NCBI GenBank assembly: GCA_032191485.1
Contig: JAVDOI010000016.1
Coordinates: 6,420,270 to 6,484,269 of the forward strand
From: Leptoclinus maculatus
Taxonomy: Eukaryota > Chordata > Actinopteri > Perciformes > Stichaeidae
DNA: 64,000 nucleotides
Direction: 5' to 3'
Of this stretch, positions 13,043-30,149 are shown piece after piece. Each line of letters starts with the position of its first letter. Positions within the stretch are counted from its first letter, which is position 1. The notes under the pieces were generated by a model. That model was not told the origin of the DNA and did no database searches. It saw nothing but the letters and a program-made list of their open reading frames with translations. The position numbers and the translations under genes are program-made.

Positions 13043-13066
13043 TAATAATAATTATTATTATTATTG
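13037..13066. repeat. (AAT)n/(ATT)n palindromic microsatellite
   Basis: About five AAT units run directly into about five ATT units, making a perfect small palindrome at the downstream edge of repeat copy 1. Confidence 0.75.
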
Positions 13067-13341
13067 CACAGTCTATGCATTGTCCGTTAATGACCAGCGT
13101 CCCGTCATGCACGGATTCATGTATCTGCACCCAGCTGTTCAACTGTAGAAGGCCCAGGCATAAAATGCACGGCCCGCCACTGGTATAATATAATATGATA
13201 TCATGCTTTGACATAAATTAGTATTTGTACTTTTAATACTTTACTTTTTGCTGTTAATAGTCGACATGTGAGTAAATTTCAGAATAAAATACAACAGCAC
13301 AGAATAGAAGGTGCTCAACGTTTCTATAAGGCTCTGAAACT

Positions 13342-13520
13342 ACTTCCGGTTCATACATTCATCTCAAAAAGTCGCAGTAGCTGAAATATTTTTCGCGATA
13401 CAAGGTAAAGTTCTACTATTTGAAATTGTTTATTTTATACTTAAAATTTTGAGTAATTTTGATTGTCGAAATTAGAAAGAGGATGAGTTTTAGAGTTTGT
13501 CTTACCGTGAAACCGGAAGT
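13342..13520. promoter_or_regulatory. Probable TATA-less edrf1 promoter with two opposed ETS motifs
   Basis: ACTTCCGG at 13342-13349 and CCGGAAGT at 13513-13520 are ETS-family consensus sites in opposite orientation, 390-570 bp upstream of the edrf1 start codon. No TATA box is evident. Paired ETS sites are typical of broadly expressed vertebrate promoters. The transcription start cannot be placed from sequence alone. Confidence 0.4.
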
Positions 13521-13845
13521 TGATACTGCTGGTAATTACGTGCGCTCTAACAACAACAGACTGGCTAGTGATGGAAAGAGAAGAAGCTGCAGGCTTATTA
13601 CTTAACTACTTAAGTAAAGGCTCAACATTACAACGGTTAACTAAGCAACAACAGTGTATCGTGTGAGTGTTGTCTCTCTTAAATGTAAGAACCGTGTAAC
13701 TACACTTATTTTGTACAGCAGTTTGTGAGTCAGCGTTGAGCTAGCCTGTCAAGCTATCAAACTAGAGACCACTGTATCGAGATATCTCACGTATCTCTTC
13801 TCGTTACCTTGCCAAATACACAGACTGTCACGAGTTATCCAAGTC

Positions 13846-13869
13846 ATGGATAGCTTGTGTGGCTGTTAG
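13846..13869 (+). other. Short upstream ORF in the edrf1 5' leader
   Basis: ATG at 13846 opens a 7-codon frame (MDSLCGC) that stops at TAG, 13867-13869. It ends 39 bp before the main edrf1 start. It matters only if transcription starts upstream of it. Confidence 0.4.
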
Positions 13870-13908
13870 AAAATCGCCAGTGCTCGCTGGGTCGGTCGTG
13901 TGTCCAGT

Positions 13909-15081
13909 ATGAGCGCATCAGCTGGGGACAGAGAGCCTGGGGTCCTCCTCCAGGATAACGCCAAGGAAGACAGCAGTGGCCCTCCATGCGCAGGAGAGAG
14001 CAGCAAACACGTGAGTAAACTAATGTTACACTAGACATGTTTACGCAGAAGCACCAGAATCACGGTAACTCACTTTACTTGTGTCGCCCTGAAGGACTCC
14101 GTATGCACGGGCAACAGTGAGATAAAGAGCCGCGCCGTGGTCAAGTACTGTGCCGCCCCACCTCCCACCAGCTATGCGCTGCTGCAGGAGAAGACCGACC
14201 TGAAGCTGCCTCCTGCCAACTGGCTGAGGGAAAACCCGCAGCTGGGCAGCGCTGGCACCACCGTATTAGGGTCCAGCAGCAAGAGCAAGCCCTTTTCCAG
14301 GTATACCATCGTGACTACAACTGGTATTTATCAGTCTAGTCTAGTGTGAAACTCTGCTGGTCTCTGCGGAGCAGTTCAGTACTGTCTCTTTAACCAGTAG
14401 GCCCCCGCTTTCCTCACCCCTCGTGATGGGACCAATCCTATAAACACCTAAACAATCTCTCACAGTACGCATGTATCACCAATGTGTGATCTGCAAAAAT
14501 GGTGTTGACAATTGTCGGGAGTGTACAAGACCTCACGTTACACACCGAGTGCTGCATTTGCCAGTCTACAGTCATACCTACATGTTGGGACTTTAATATG
14601 TATTGTAACGTTAAACACATTTTAGTGAGCACAGTTCATGGGTTTATGAAGGCTTTCACTGCACGTACTCTGCTTTATTGTGGATCCTGAAGTGAATACG
14701 TTCCTTTCTCTTCTTCTGCAGTTTTGGGATGGCTTACGAATTCATTGATTGCATCGGAGACGATGTCGACGTGGTGTCGGACTCGGAGGTTTGTGGAGCT
14801 CTTGCGAAAGCTCGCATTTCTTTCTTTGTTTCTGAAAAACGTGCTCATACACCCCGGGGGTTAACATTGTTTTCCGTCACATTCAGAACATCAAGAAGCT
14901 TTTGAAGATTCCCTACAGCAAGTCCCACGTCAGTATGGCTGTTCACCGCGTGGGGAGGACGTTGCTTCTGGATGAGCTGGACATTCAAGAGCTCTTCATG
15001 CGATCCTCTCAGGTACAGCAGGGACTCCAGACCTTTTCCCTTATGACAGTTATCTTTTAAGTGTGGGGTTTAAGTCCCTGT

Positions 15082-15119
<38 letters not shown>

Positions 15120-18100
15120 GTAGACAGGAGATTGGACGTGGCTGAAAGAGTTTTACCAGCGACTAATCGATCAGAAGTGGCAGAGGAAAAAGAAGAGTAA
15201 AGAGCACTGGTATCAGAAAGCCATCCTGTCAAAGTTCCTCTACTACAGGTGAGTACAAAATAAGCGAGTAGGGTTTACTATGGGAGTTAGGCGACGCTTT
15301 ATTTGAAGGTGCATCTTTCCCAGTCTTATCCGATAACAACTGCTGTGTTTGCAGTATCAATGGCGATGGGGCTGCAGAGCCCGTACCAGACAACCCGAAT
15401 GACGGGGAGGAGCAGAATGAGGCAGAGGAGTACAGTTCTTCATGGCCCACCGCCTTCACCAGCGCAGCATCCGACACCGAAGAATCTGACGCTCCCAAGC
15501 AGGTACGGCGTCTTAGCTGTTTGTTATTTAGTCGTCTCCAAATGCGGGAATGTTACTTCAGAAATGATGTGAATTTCTTCTTTGATTAGGAATCAATCCT
15601 GTGTGCTGTAGCAGCCAATCAAAACTTCAAGTAAGAAGTGGGATTACATGTTTTAGAAAGTGTTTTTAAGATACTGACAGTGCTGCGACTATTACATGTG
15701 CAGGGCAGTGTTTCTATGGACAGCCAGTTTGCTCTGGGCCAGGTGACTTCTGTACCCAAAGAGCAAAACCTCCCGATGCTCTTCGACGAAGGGGAGAACA
15801 GCCAGGTAGTACAGCCTCTCACCCCTCCTTCATGGGTTAGCCACTACAGTTTGGTAAGCTTATGGCTAATGTCCGCGTACACGTTTGACAGGGCTTAAGG
15901 AACGACTTTGTGCGGAACATAATGTGGACGTTTGAAGACATCCACATGTTGGTTGGGTCCAACATGCCTATTTTCGGAGGCGGCCGATATCCTGCCGTCA
16001 GTCTGAGACTCAGGTTTGAATTTTTAAACCATTTTCTCCGCTTAAGGATGTGAAATTACAACTCATTTAGAGAGTAAACGATCATTCAATCATGTGATAT
16101 TAATTGCACTTCTGTGCATGCATAGTTTTTAAGTTTCATTTTGGATGCTGCAACCTCATCAGAATGACACGTTGGTTCCGCTACATTATTATTCCTGTTT
16201 AATCTAACGTGTACCTCTCTAACTGTTCTTCAGGGACAACAATAAACCAATCAACATCCTCACAGGTATCGACTACTGGCTCGACAATCTGATGTGCAAC
16301 GTCCCAGAGCTCGTCATGTGCTTTCACGTCAATGGCATTGTTCAGGTAAATTACTGTTTGCTGTCGTCCACCATCGCAGTAAGTATTATTATTATTATTA
16401 TTGGTTTATTGATTTCCATAGCTAAGCTTCACAGTAGAAGCAGAATACAGACATAAAGGCAGAACTATAAGCTGTGTTTTTCTATGGTAGTCATTTTTAA
16501 TGGCATTACATTGTTTTTAATAACTGAAATAAAATAACACATTTGGGGTTTTTTTCTGCAGAAATATGAGATGATAAAAACAGAGGACATCCCTCATCTG
16601 GAGAATTCAAACTTCTCCACAAGGGTGGTAAAAGACATCGCCCAAAATATCCTGTCCTTCCTCAAGTCCAACTGCACCAAAGAGGGCCACACCTACTGGC
16701 TCTTCAAAGGTGGGAGATGAGCGAACAGGAAGTCTTCACTCTGTACTTATCTTATGACATTTTCTAACGTGATTTCTTGAATCCACAGCTAGTGGGAGTG
16801 ACATTGTGAAGCTTTATGATCTTACTACTCTGTGTGAGGAGGCAGAAGAGGAGAAATGTCAGAATCCCTTCACTCTCCCCGTGGCAGTGCTACTGTACAG
16901 GTAAGTCTGTGCGTCACAATCCCTGCAGTTCTCAAAGGTCAATGCATTTCAGGAGCTAAAGTCGAGGGATGACATTTAAAAAAAATGTTTTCCTATCCCA
17001 AAATAGCTTTTGACATTTTATATTTTACCGAGAAAATGTATTTTTATGAGCTTATTATTTGTAATATTTATAAAATTTGGTTAAGCTGACTGAATTATGC
17101 ATTTAAAGAGTATTATGCTGTTGAATATTTCAAAATGAAATAACTTAAAATGGTAAGAGATTGAATTGGCCATTTTCATATTGTTTGCAAATTGAGTTTC
17201 TGCTTAAATCAGACATAAATAACAATGAAAGTGTGCAAAATGTAGTGAGTTGTATTTTCTGTTTTTGGTTGCAGAGTTGCCAGCAACTTGATGCTGAAGG
17301 CGCGGCAAAACCGAAAGCACTACGGCACAATCCGAACGCTTCTCTTGAACTGCGTCAAACTTCTGGATGAGGAGAGGCACCCCCAGGTGAGTGAGGGTTT
17401 TGAATCTATATTTAGACATCAGGAAAGTAAAAAGTAATCATCTGAGAATGCCATAGTTTAGATTTGATTGAACCCGACTCCTCCGGTCCTGCTCTCCTCC
17501 ATCTCCTCGTCTGTTCAGATCATCGCCTCCGCCCACTACATGCTGTCAGAGCTGTTCCAGCTCGACGAGCCTCCGGAAGAAGATGAAGGGGAGTCGCTCC
17601 GGGCCGGCGGATCAGAGGACAGCTACAGCGACGAAGACGGGGAGGAAGAGGAGGAGCTGACGGAGGACAGCGACGAGAACGGCTCCTACGGCTCCTGCTC
17701 CAGCTCCAACCCACAAGACGATAGCAAAGCTGTAGCCGTGATCCGCTCTGTGGGGGAGCTGTCGGTCCCGGAGAAATACAAATCCACTCACCAGATCAGA
17801 GTGAGCGCCCCTCCGAATGCTTTACACAGACCTGAGGGGACAGTGTGGAATACACGGATACATATGTTGTATGTAAACACCGGAACATAACCTTCCCTTT
17901 TGTATTTTTTTGATCCCTGCAGCCGAGCGGTGTCTTCCCTGTTTCTCAAGACAAGGAGGAGCGATGCAGACACGTCCTGAGTTACGTGCTAAAGGCGAGT
18001 CTCCGCATGGTGTTTATGTTTCGGGTGCATACAATGCTAATAATGTGACGTGTTGTAACTGTAACTGTAACGCACTACACAGGGGCTGAAGGCAGTGGAC

Positions 18101-21100
18101 GGCACCATCAAGAAGGAGAGCGATCTCCCAGCTGCAGACCCCAACACCGCCATTCCTCTTAAATACGAGGACAGAAGTGCGATCGGAGCGTGCGCTGCCG
18201 AGCAAGGCATCTCTCTCCTTCTGGAAAGGGGGGGTCAGTCCACGGTCCACAATCAGAAGCACCCGTCTCGCTCCGGGATGATTCCCGGCTCGTGGCAGCA
18301 CCGCATGAAGCTGCAGCTCTTCCTCAAAGCGTCCAAGGCCTACTACGTCCTGTCCGACGCAGCCACCAACCTGCTGAAGTACGGGCGGGCCCTGCGCTAC
18401 ATCAAGCTATCCCTGCAGTGTTACGGTGAGTTTATCTAATCCGGGAATACACCATTCTGATAGTTATTGCTTTTCAGTGTTGTTTTTTTGGCCTCCTTTA
18501 AGTATTGTTGCTGAAATTACCGAAATAAGTTATCGTTCCCCTTCCTTCCTCCTCTACCGTTTCCTCCAGATGCCTATTGTTCAGTGAGCGGTACACCGCA
18601 CCCCCACGTGCTGCAGTTTCACAGCCAGTGCCTGTCTCTGTGTGGGGACATCCAGCTGATGTTGGCCCAGAATGCCCACAACAGAGCAGCCTACCTGGAG
18701 GAGTACAGCTACCAGACCAAAGAGGACCAGGAGATCCTGCACAGCCTGCACAGAGAGAGCAGCTGCCAGGGTCGGTCACTAAAGAGACTCACACAATGGC
18801 CGACTTTCTTGCTTGATGTATTGAAATTAGGGGTGTTAGCAAACGCTTCTCCACAACCGGTGTCGTCTTATTTCTTTTCAGTTCTACCAACGTCATTCAC
18901 AATAACATTTCAGTGCTTGTTTCTTGTCTCATCACGTTGTTCTCTTCATTTATGTATCGATGCCCTGTACTCTCTGTCCACCAGCCTTCAACATGGCAAC
19001 AGACCTGTCCATGGACCCGGAGTACCAGCTGTTTGTGAGCAGTAAGTGCTACGAGGCGGCGTATGAACTGGTGATCTCGGAGGCTTTGAAAGATCAGCTG
19101 GCTCAGGTGCTCAAAAGGCTGGGAAACATCCGCAACGAGATGGGGGTCTACTACATGAACCAGGCTGCAGCCATGCAGACTGAGAAAGAAGGTGTGTTGC
19201 ATTAGCAGACAATAGATCAACCAATGAGTGTGCAGAAAACAGTACAATTACAGTTATTCCTTTTGAATTCATAGATACAGCCCCCTGTAATTATTCATGT
19301 AATTTACAGAATTTCTGTACTTTTAAGATGCCACCAAATAATATCTTCCATCCTGAATCAAATGGAGAACAAAAACAATTCATACAAACGTATTGCTGCC
19401 TTGCCCATGTTGCTGTTTCTAACTTTCCCTCGCCCCCCCCCCCCTCTCCCCTTTATAGTGAAGAAGTCTGTGTCCATAGCAGAGCAGGAGATGTGGAAAA
19501 AGAGTTTTGCATTCTTTGAGAAAGGCATGAAGGACTTTGAAGCCATTGGGGACAGCACCAACACAGCCTTGCTGCTGTGTAACACCGGCCGGCTGATGAG
19601 AATCTGCGCTCAGGCCCACTGTGCCGTGTCTGCCGACCAGAGCCGAGGGGAGTTCTCGCCCGAAGAGGCCCTCTACTACAACAAGGTGCAATTTCAAAAC
19701 CCTTTAGGTCTTTAACTCTGGATCCAGCATTCACGCTTGATGGAACATGATCGGCTTGTTTCTCCCGACAGCTTAACCCTAACCCTAGTACGCTTTTTTG
19801 ATTCTATCTATTGTATCACCCCAGGCCATAGACTACTACTCGAGGGCTATGAAGTCACTGGCGAGCCGAGAGAACCACCCAGCGGTGTGGGACAGCGTGA
19901 ACTGGGAGCTGTCCACTACCTATTTCACCCTGGCTACACTGCTGCAGGACTACGCCCCGCTGTCCAGGAAGGCCCAGGAGCAGGTGCGTTTGTTTCACAA
20001 ACATTCGGAATTAAGTTAAAGTCACGGACATTTTGAATATCTTGCGACTGAATGATCATTGATGCCAAAAAGGCAATCATTGTGACTTTAAATGGATGCA
20101 TTATCACGCCAAGACATGCGATCAAACATTCAGTCATCCATCCCTGTTTGTTTCCCCAGATTGAGCGGGAGGTGACTGAGGCGATGATGAAGTCCCTGAA
20201 GTACTGCGACCTGCAGACCGAGTTGGCTCGTCAGCCGCTCTACCAGTACAGAGCTGCCACCATCCACCACCGCCTGGCCTCCATGTACCACAGCTGCTTC
20301 CGCAACCAGGTGTGAAACCATGCAAAAACAATACAAGAATATAAAGCTTCACTCTGACTAGAATAGGATTACTGGAGACGGGACGCTATAGCTACTTATA
20401 GCAGTAAAGTACACACAGAAGGACGTCCATGTTTCATGCTCCCAATTGTGTGACAGGTGGGGGATGAACACTTGAGGAAGCAGCATCGCAGCCTGGCAGA
20501 GCTCCACTACAGCAAGGCGGTCTGTCTGTTCCTCAGCCTCAAAGATGCTCCCTGTGAGCTGCTCCGCACGCTCCTGGAGAGGGTGGCCTTTGCCGAGTTC
20601 ACCATGGCGGGTGAGCGACTGTTGTCGTTGTTTTGGTTTTGTCAAGAGAAAACAGCGTTCCCACCCACGGCCTCCAGAGTTGACGTTTCATATTGTGCTT
20701 CCACAGGTCAGAGCAGCAATGCAGCCAAGCTGAAGAGCCTGACGGGAGCAGTGGAGATCATGGCAGAAACTCGCTGTGCTTTCCAGCTGATTCATAAAGA
20801 GCTGCTGGAGGAGCAGATAGAGGTACAGATGGGAAGGACGCTTTCTCGTGGTTATGAGTATATATGCAGAGCTTTGGTCGGTTTACGGATCACGCACTGA
20901 AACCTCACAACATCTTTTCCTTTCATGTCTCGTGCTGTAGTTGAGGGAACCAGACGCCGCTGAATCGGCAGAGTCTCCTGATGTGGTCGGTGGCTCCGCC
21001 TCCGGACTGAACCTCCAGGAAGTGATGAAGTTAATTGGGGTGTTTGAGCCGAGTTTCTCCTTCCTGCTGCTGCAGCTGATCAAACTGATGACGGCGATGA

Positions 21101-21366
21101 AACGGAAACCAAGGTGAGCAACAATAGACGACCGTTATGGTGTGCGTAACATCCTTTAAACTGTCACAGTGCTCACTGTTGGCCGTGTTATTTGTGTTTT
21201 TAAATACAGCAATAAGGATGAAGAGCTGCTGAAAACCTACAGGAACGTGTATTCCAAGCTGCTGCGAGCTGAGAAAAACGCACCTCTCCTCAGCCGCGTC
21301 GAGCTCCACATAGAGCTGCTGCAGCAGCTGACCCCACAAACAGGAAGTGACGACACGCATTCATGA
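13909..21366 (+). CDS. edrf1: Erythroid differentiation-related factor 1, complete, 25 exons
   Basis: Exons: 13909-14010, 14095-14300, 14722-14788, 14887-15012, 15124-15248, 15355-15502, 15590-15630, 15709-15805, 15892-16013, 16234-16345, 16562-16709, 16789-16900, 17275-17386, 17519-17800, 17923-17994, 18083-18425, 18570-18770, 18985-19191, 19459-19685, 19825-19983, 20160-20309, 20457-20610, 20707-20822, 20941-21113, 21210-21366. They join in frame to 1252 residues (human EDRF1 is about 1238). Long stretches match human, including SFGMAYEFIDCIGDDVDVVSD, GIDYWLDNL, NILSFLKSNCTKEGHTYWLF and GMIPGSWQH. An acidic Ser/Glu-rich linker falls in exon 14, and the C-terminal half is helical and TPR-like. 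In mammals EDRF1 acts in the nucleus in erythroid gene expression, including GATA1 and globin. The first ~30 residues diverge from human. Intron 15 is GC-AG, and intron 4 ends in a TG repeat. Confidence 0.95.
15084..15120 (+). repeat. (TG)n at the 3' end of edrf1 intron 4
   Basis: About 17 TG units end a few bases before the TAG acceptor at 15121-15123. Intron 4 is only 111 bp (15013-15123), so the repeat occupies the place of the polypyrimidine tract. Confidence 0.9.
17995..18082 (+). other. GC-AG intron 15 of edrf1
   Basis: Exon 15 ends CTA AAG at 17994 and is followed by GCGAGT. Exon 16 starts GGG CTG AAG at 18083 after ACACAG. The homologous human protein reads VLEGLKSVD across this join and the fish reads VLKGLKAVD. 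Only the GC donor keeps the frame; the nearest GT (GCGA|GT) would shift it. Confidence 0.8.
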
Positions 21367-22074
21367 TGATGACACAAGACGCTCAAGACCTTAAGACTTA
21401 ACAACCGTCTTCTCAGAAATGCTGTGACGGAAAACGATGATTTGTAGGCACCATTATTTACAGGCACATGCTCAGGCAACACGGTCTTACTATGAATTAC
21501 TGTTTCAAAGCTAATTTTCACCTCCTGCGCCTTTTTAAAAACGAGCTCATCTTTTTCTAACATTTGCATCACAGGTTTTGAATTGTACATTTTTGTGAAA
21601 AGAGTTGTAAATTCAGAAGATGTTATTTAATTTTCTTATTGCTTAAGCAGTTCTGGGTCGCATGTTAAGCTCCTGTGTGTAGGATTTGTTGTTGACCGTA
21701 CCAAACGTCACCTGGGTTGCCTCATTTTTCTACAAAACTGAAACATACGGCATAAGAGTTCGAAGATGGTACAATCGCACATGACTTCTACGCACAGGGG
21801 CTCAAGAGATCGATCGTTTAGCACATGCTCACAAAGATGACGATTAATCTGAATATAATTGGTGTTTTTGATATTCAATAATACCAGTAATGCTGTGAAT
21901 ATAATAGATTGAAGTGTGATTGATGGCTGACAAGTTCAAACGAGTTACGTCCTTTTTTCCAAAGCAAGTGTGCAATTGTTTGGCAACATTTAATGCAAGC
22001 TCAGATGCTAGTTTGTCCACATGGCTGTATGTATAAATCCAAGTTTATATCGGCATGGTTTGCTGTGACGTGAA

Positions 22075-22234
22075 AATAAAGTTTTTTACATTTTAATGTG
22101 CCGTATTGCTGCTTATGTACGGTCACCCTGAAGATATTGTAGCTTTCTCCTAAAGCATCACAAAATGCTACGGTGCCCTTTGTGCTAATAGGACGCATAT
22201 CTGACTAGCTTTTAGGTAAACTTTGGATAATAAA
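22075..22234 (+). terminator. Polyadenylation signals of edrf1
   Basis: AATAAA hexamers at 22075-22080 and 22229-22234 lie 709 and 863 nt after the edrf1 stop codon. The first is followed by a T-rich stretch, so it is the better candidate. Confidence 0.5.
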
Positions 22235-22268
22235 TGTACATTGTGATCTGACATATTGGACTGTTCAG

Positions 22269-22274
22269 TTTATT
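22269..22274 (-). terminator. Candidate distal polyadenylation signal of dhx32
   Basis: AATAAA on the minus strand about 1.0 kb beyond the dhx32 stop. If used, the dhx32 3'UTR would contain the MITE at 22711-23014 and nearly abut the edrf1 transcript end. Confidence 0.3.
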
Positions 22275-22710
22275 TATCCTGACATTTAAACATCGACTAA
22301 CTTATCTCAAAACATATTGAGCACAGCTGGTTCGCCTTGAAAAGACAGTTTGTAAAAGACTTTAAGTGGGTCAGGCGACACTGTAGCCTGTGGGTTCTGG
22401 CATTGGTTCTTGGTTCACCGCTTAGCCCGGGTCACTGGAGAGGGGGAATGATGTTTTCAATGCAGTGTCGGTGAATGAGGTCACCTCACTGTTACTGAAC
22501 TGTATCCGCACCAGATGGAGCTGCAGGTGGGCCCAAACTGTCCCCGCACCTCATTAATCAGACTGGACCCTCAGTGCTGTGGGTGAATATGTGAGAAGCA
22601 GCCACAGAATCATTACATTTTTTTTTTTTTTTAAAGGGACTGTGATCCTAAATAATAAACCTCGCTTGAGTAGAATACAATTTGACATTTTAAAGAAGGA
22701 GAAATGATCC

Positions 22711-23014
22711 TTAAAGGAACAGTGTGTAGCATTTAGGGGATGTATTGGCAGAAATGGGATAGCATATCTATAAGTTTACTTTACCTTCGTTACCTGAGAA
22801 TGAGCCATTTGTATCTACACACAGAGTGGGTCCTCTTCAGGAAACCACGTTTCTACAGTAGCCCAGAATGGACAAACCAAACACTGGTTCTACATGGGCC
22901 CATTTGCGTCGGCCACTGTAGTTCTCGTACACGCTTGGCACACGGGATAAGTTTTAGTTGTAATCTGCAACCTCACCGCAAGATGCCGCCAAATCCTTCA
23001 CACTGTTCATTTAA
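22711..23014. mobile_element. Small TIR element (MITE) between edrf1 and dhx32
   Basis: The left end is TTAAAGGAACAGTGTGTAGC and the right end is AATCCTTCACACTGTTCATT followed by TAA; these are imperfect inverted copies. The interior has the phrases TAGCCCAGAATGGACAAACC, GTAGTTCTC and CTGCAACCTCACCGC. These match my memory of a non-autonomous DNA element abundant in teleost genomes, and the interior has no transposase. It lies in the convergent 3' interval. Confidence 0.8.
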
Positions 23015-23286
23015 CAATTTAGTAACCAGATTTTTCTGATGAATAGGTGGATAAATAAATCAAGACTGAAAATCAAGATAAGAACACCAGTTATTGTTTT
23101 CATTTCATATATTAGTGCACTTTGTAAAACTATTAAACAACATGGTATTGTGACAAAAGAGGAGGGATAAAACAAATCAAAATGTAATTTCAATTATACT
23201 AATTGAAATTGTGCTTCTGTGCAATATAGTGCAAAACGTCCTACTGGTTATTTCCTCACAATCACTGGGAACAATGGGTCAGTTAG

Positions 23287-28977
<5,691 letters not shown>

Positions 28978-29165
28978 GACAAGTGAGCTCCCAGTCCGTC
29001 CGGTTAAAAGTTCCTCTACAGATCCAAGGAAATGAAGTCTGGAAACCTCCAGCTCTCAGTGAAGTGTTGGACGGCACACAGATGGCCTCTGCAAGTGAAG
29101 CCAAATGAAAGGCTCTCTAGGCGGCCAGCCCAGTGTTGTCATGTGGCCACTAATCCCATAGAAGT

Positions 29166-29166
<1 letters not shown>

Positions 29167-29234
<68 letters not shown>
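29167..29234. repeat. (AC)n microsatellite
   Basis: About 34 AC units, roughly 190 bp upstream of the dhx32 start codon on the genomic map. Confidence 0.95.
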
Positions 29235-29578
29235 GTGTGACAACAGAGATAGATGGGCAGACTCAGCGGGGTCTGATGTTTACAATGAGAACTGGCTCAC
29301 ATGCAAGGCCCACAAGCTGTAGCTACATAACACACATTTATTTAACAACTGTTGCTTAATTTGGTGATTAAGAATATAATTATCTCAGTGGTTGACAAAC
29401 TGAGATCATTTATTTCTACAGCCAAAAAAAGAAAATGAAGACCTGTAAAACTAAGAGTTTAGCACAACCAGTGTTACTCCACTAACAGAAGCTTGCAGTT
29501 TTTCAATAGTAGAATCACTGAACAACCGGTAACGGTATCAAATACTTCTACTTACCGCACATTATACAGCCAGATAGA

Positions 29579-30059
29579 CCACGTGAATGTTAAGCCATCA
29601 AGATGATATCATCTAATCATTATTACATATGTACATCGTTTAAAGCTGTATTTGATGTTGTAGCTAGCTTGTTGAGTGGGAGCTAACTGCTTTAACGCTA
29701 TAAGCTGCTGGGTAGTGTAGTTCATAGTGGTGGAAGAAGTGGTCAGATAGTTAGCTATAAGCAGCAGTACCACAGTGTAAAAATAGCCTATTACAAGTCC
29801 TGCATTCAGATGTTTTATGAGCAAGATATAGACTACTATAAATTTATATTTTTTTAGAGATGAATTGCCATTTAACTGTAAACCAGCTTTTTACAGTTGC
29901 AGCTCTCTGTGGTGGAGGTCATTTTAAGAACCCGTGCTTATACACGTACTGTTGTAGGCTTTCCTAACCCTCAAAATGTAAATAATAAAGTACAGGTACT
30001 TAAAAATGCGTGAGTAAACATGGGCTACATATTTATTTTCCACCACCGTTCATAATAAA
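29579..30059 (+). repeat. ~480 bp dispersed repeat, copy 2
   Basis: It is nearly identical to 12561-13042 over its whole length and in the same orientation. Differences seen are AGACG/AGATG, a short block replacement (AGCTGAC versus GAGCAAGATATAGAC) and CTCTTTG/CTCTGTG. No obvious target-site duplication flanks either copy. Confidence 0.85.
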
Positions 30060-30149
30060 GCATCATATTCAAATAAGTCATATAAATTGAATAATAAAAA
30101 ATAGATCTGCCTCCAAAATGTGGTGCAGCAGAATTAGTAGAACTGATGG

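Noticed and set aside
15303..15572. Alternative-frame ORFs over edrf1 exons, such as 15303-15572, 18190-18429 and 20545-20733
   Set aside because: They are out-of-frame shadows of edrf1 exons that have clear homology and consistent splice phases.
19771..19786. Telomere-like CCCTAACCCTA in an edrf1 intron
   Set aside because: Only about two and a half units, which is expected by chance or as a trivial interstitial motif.
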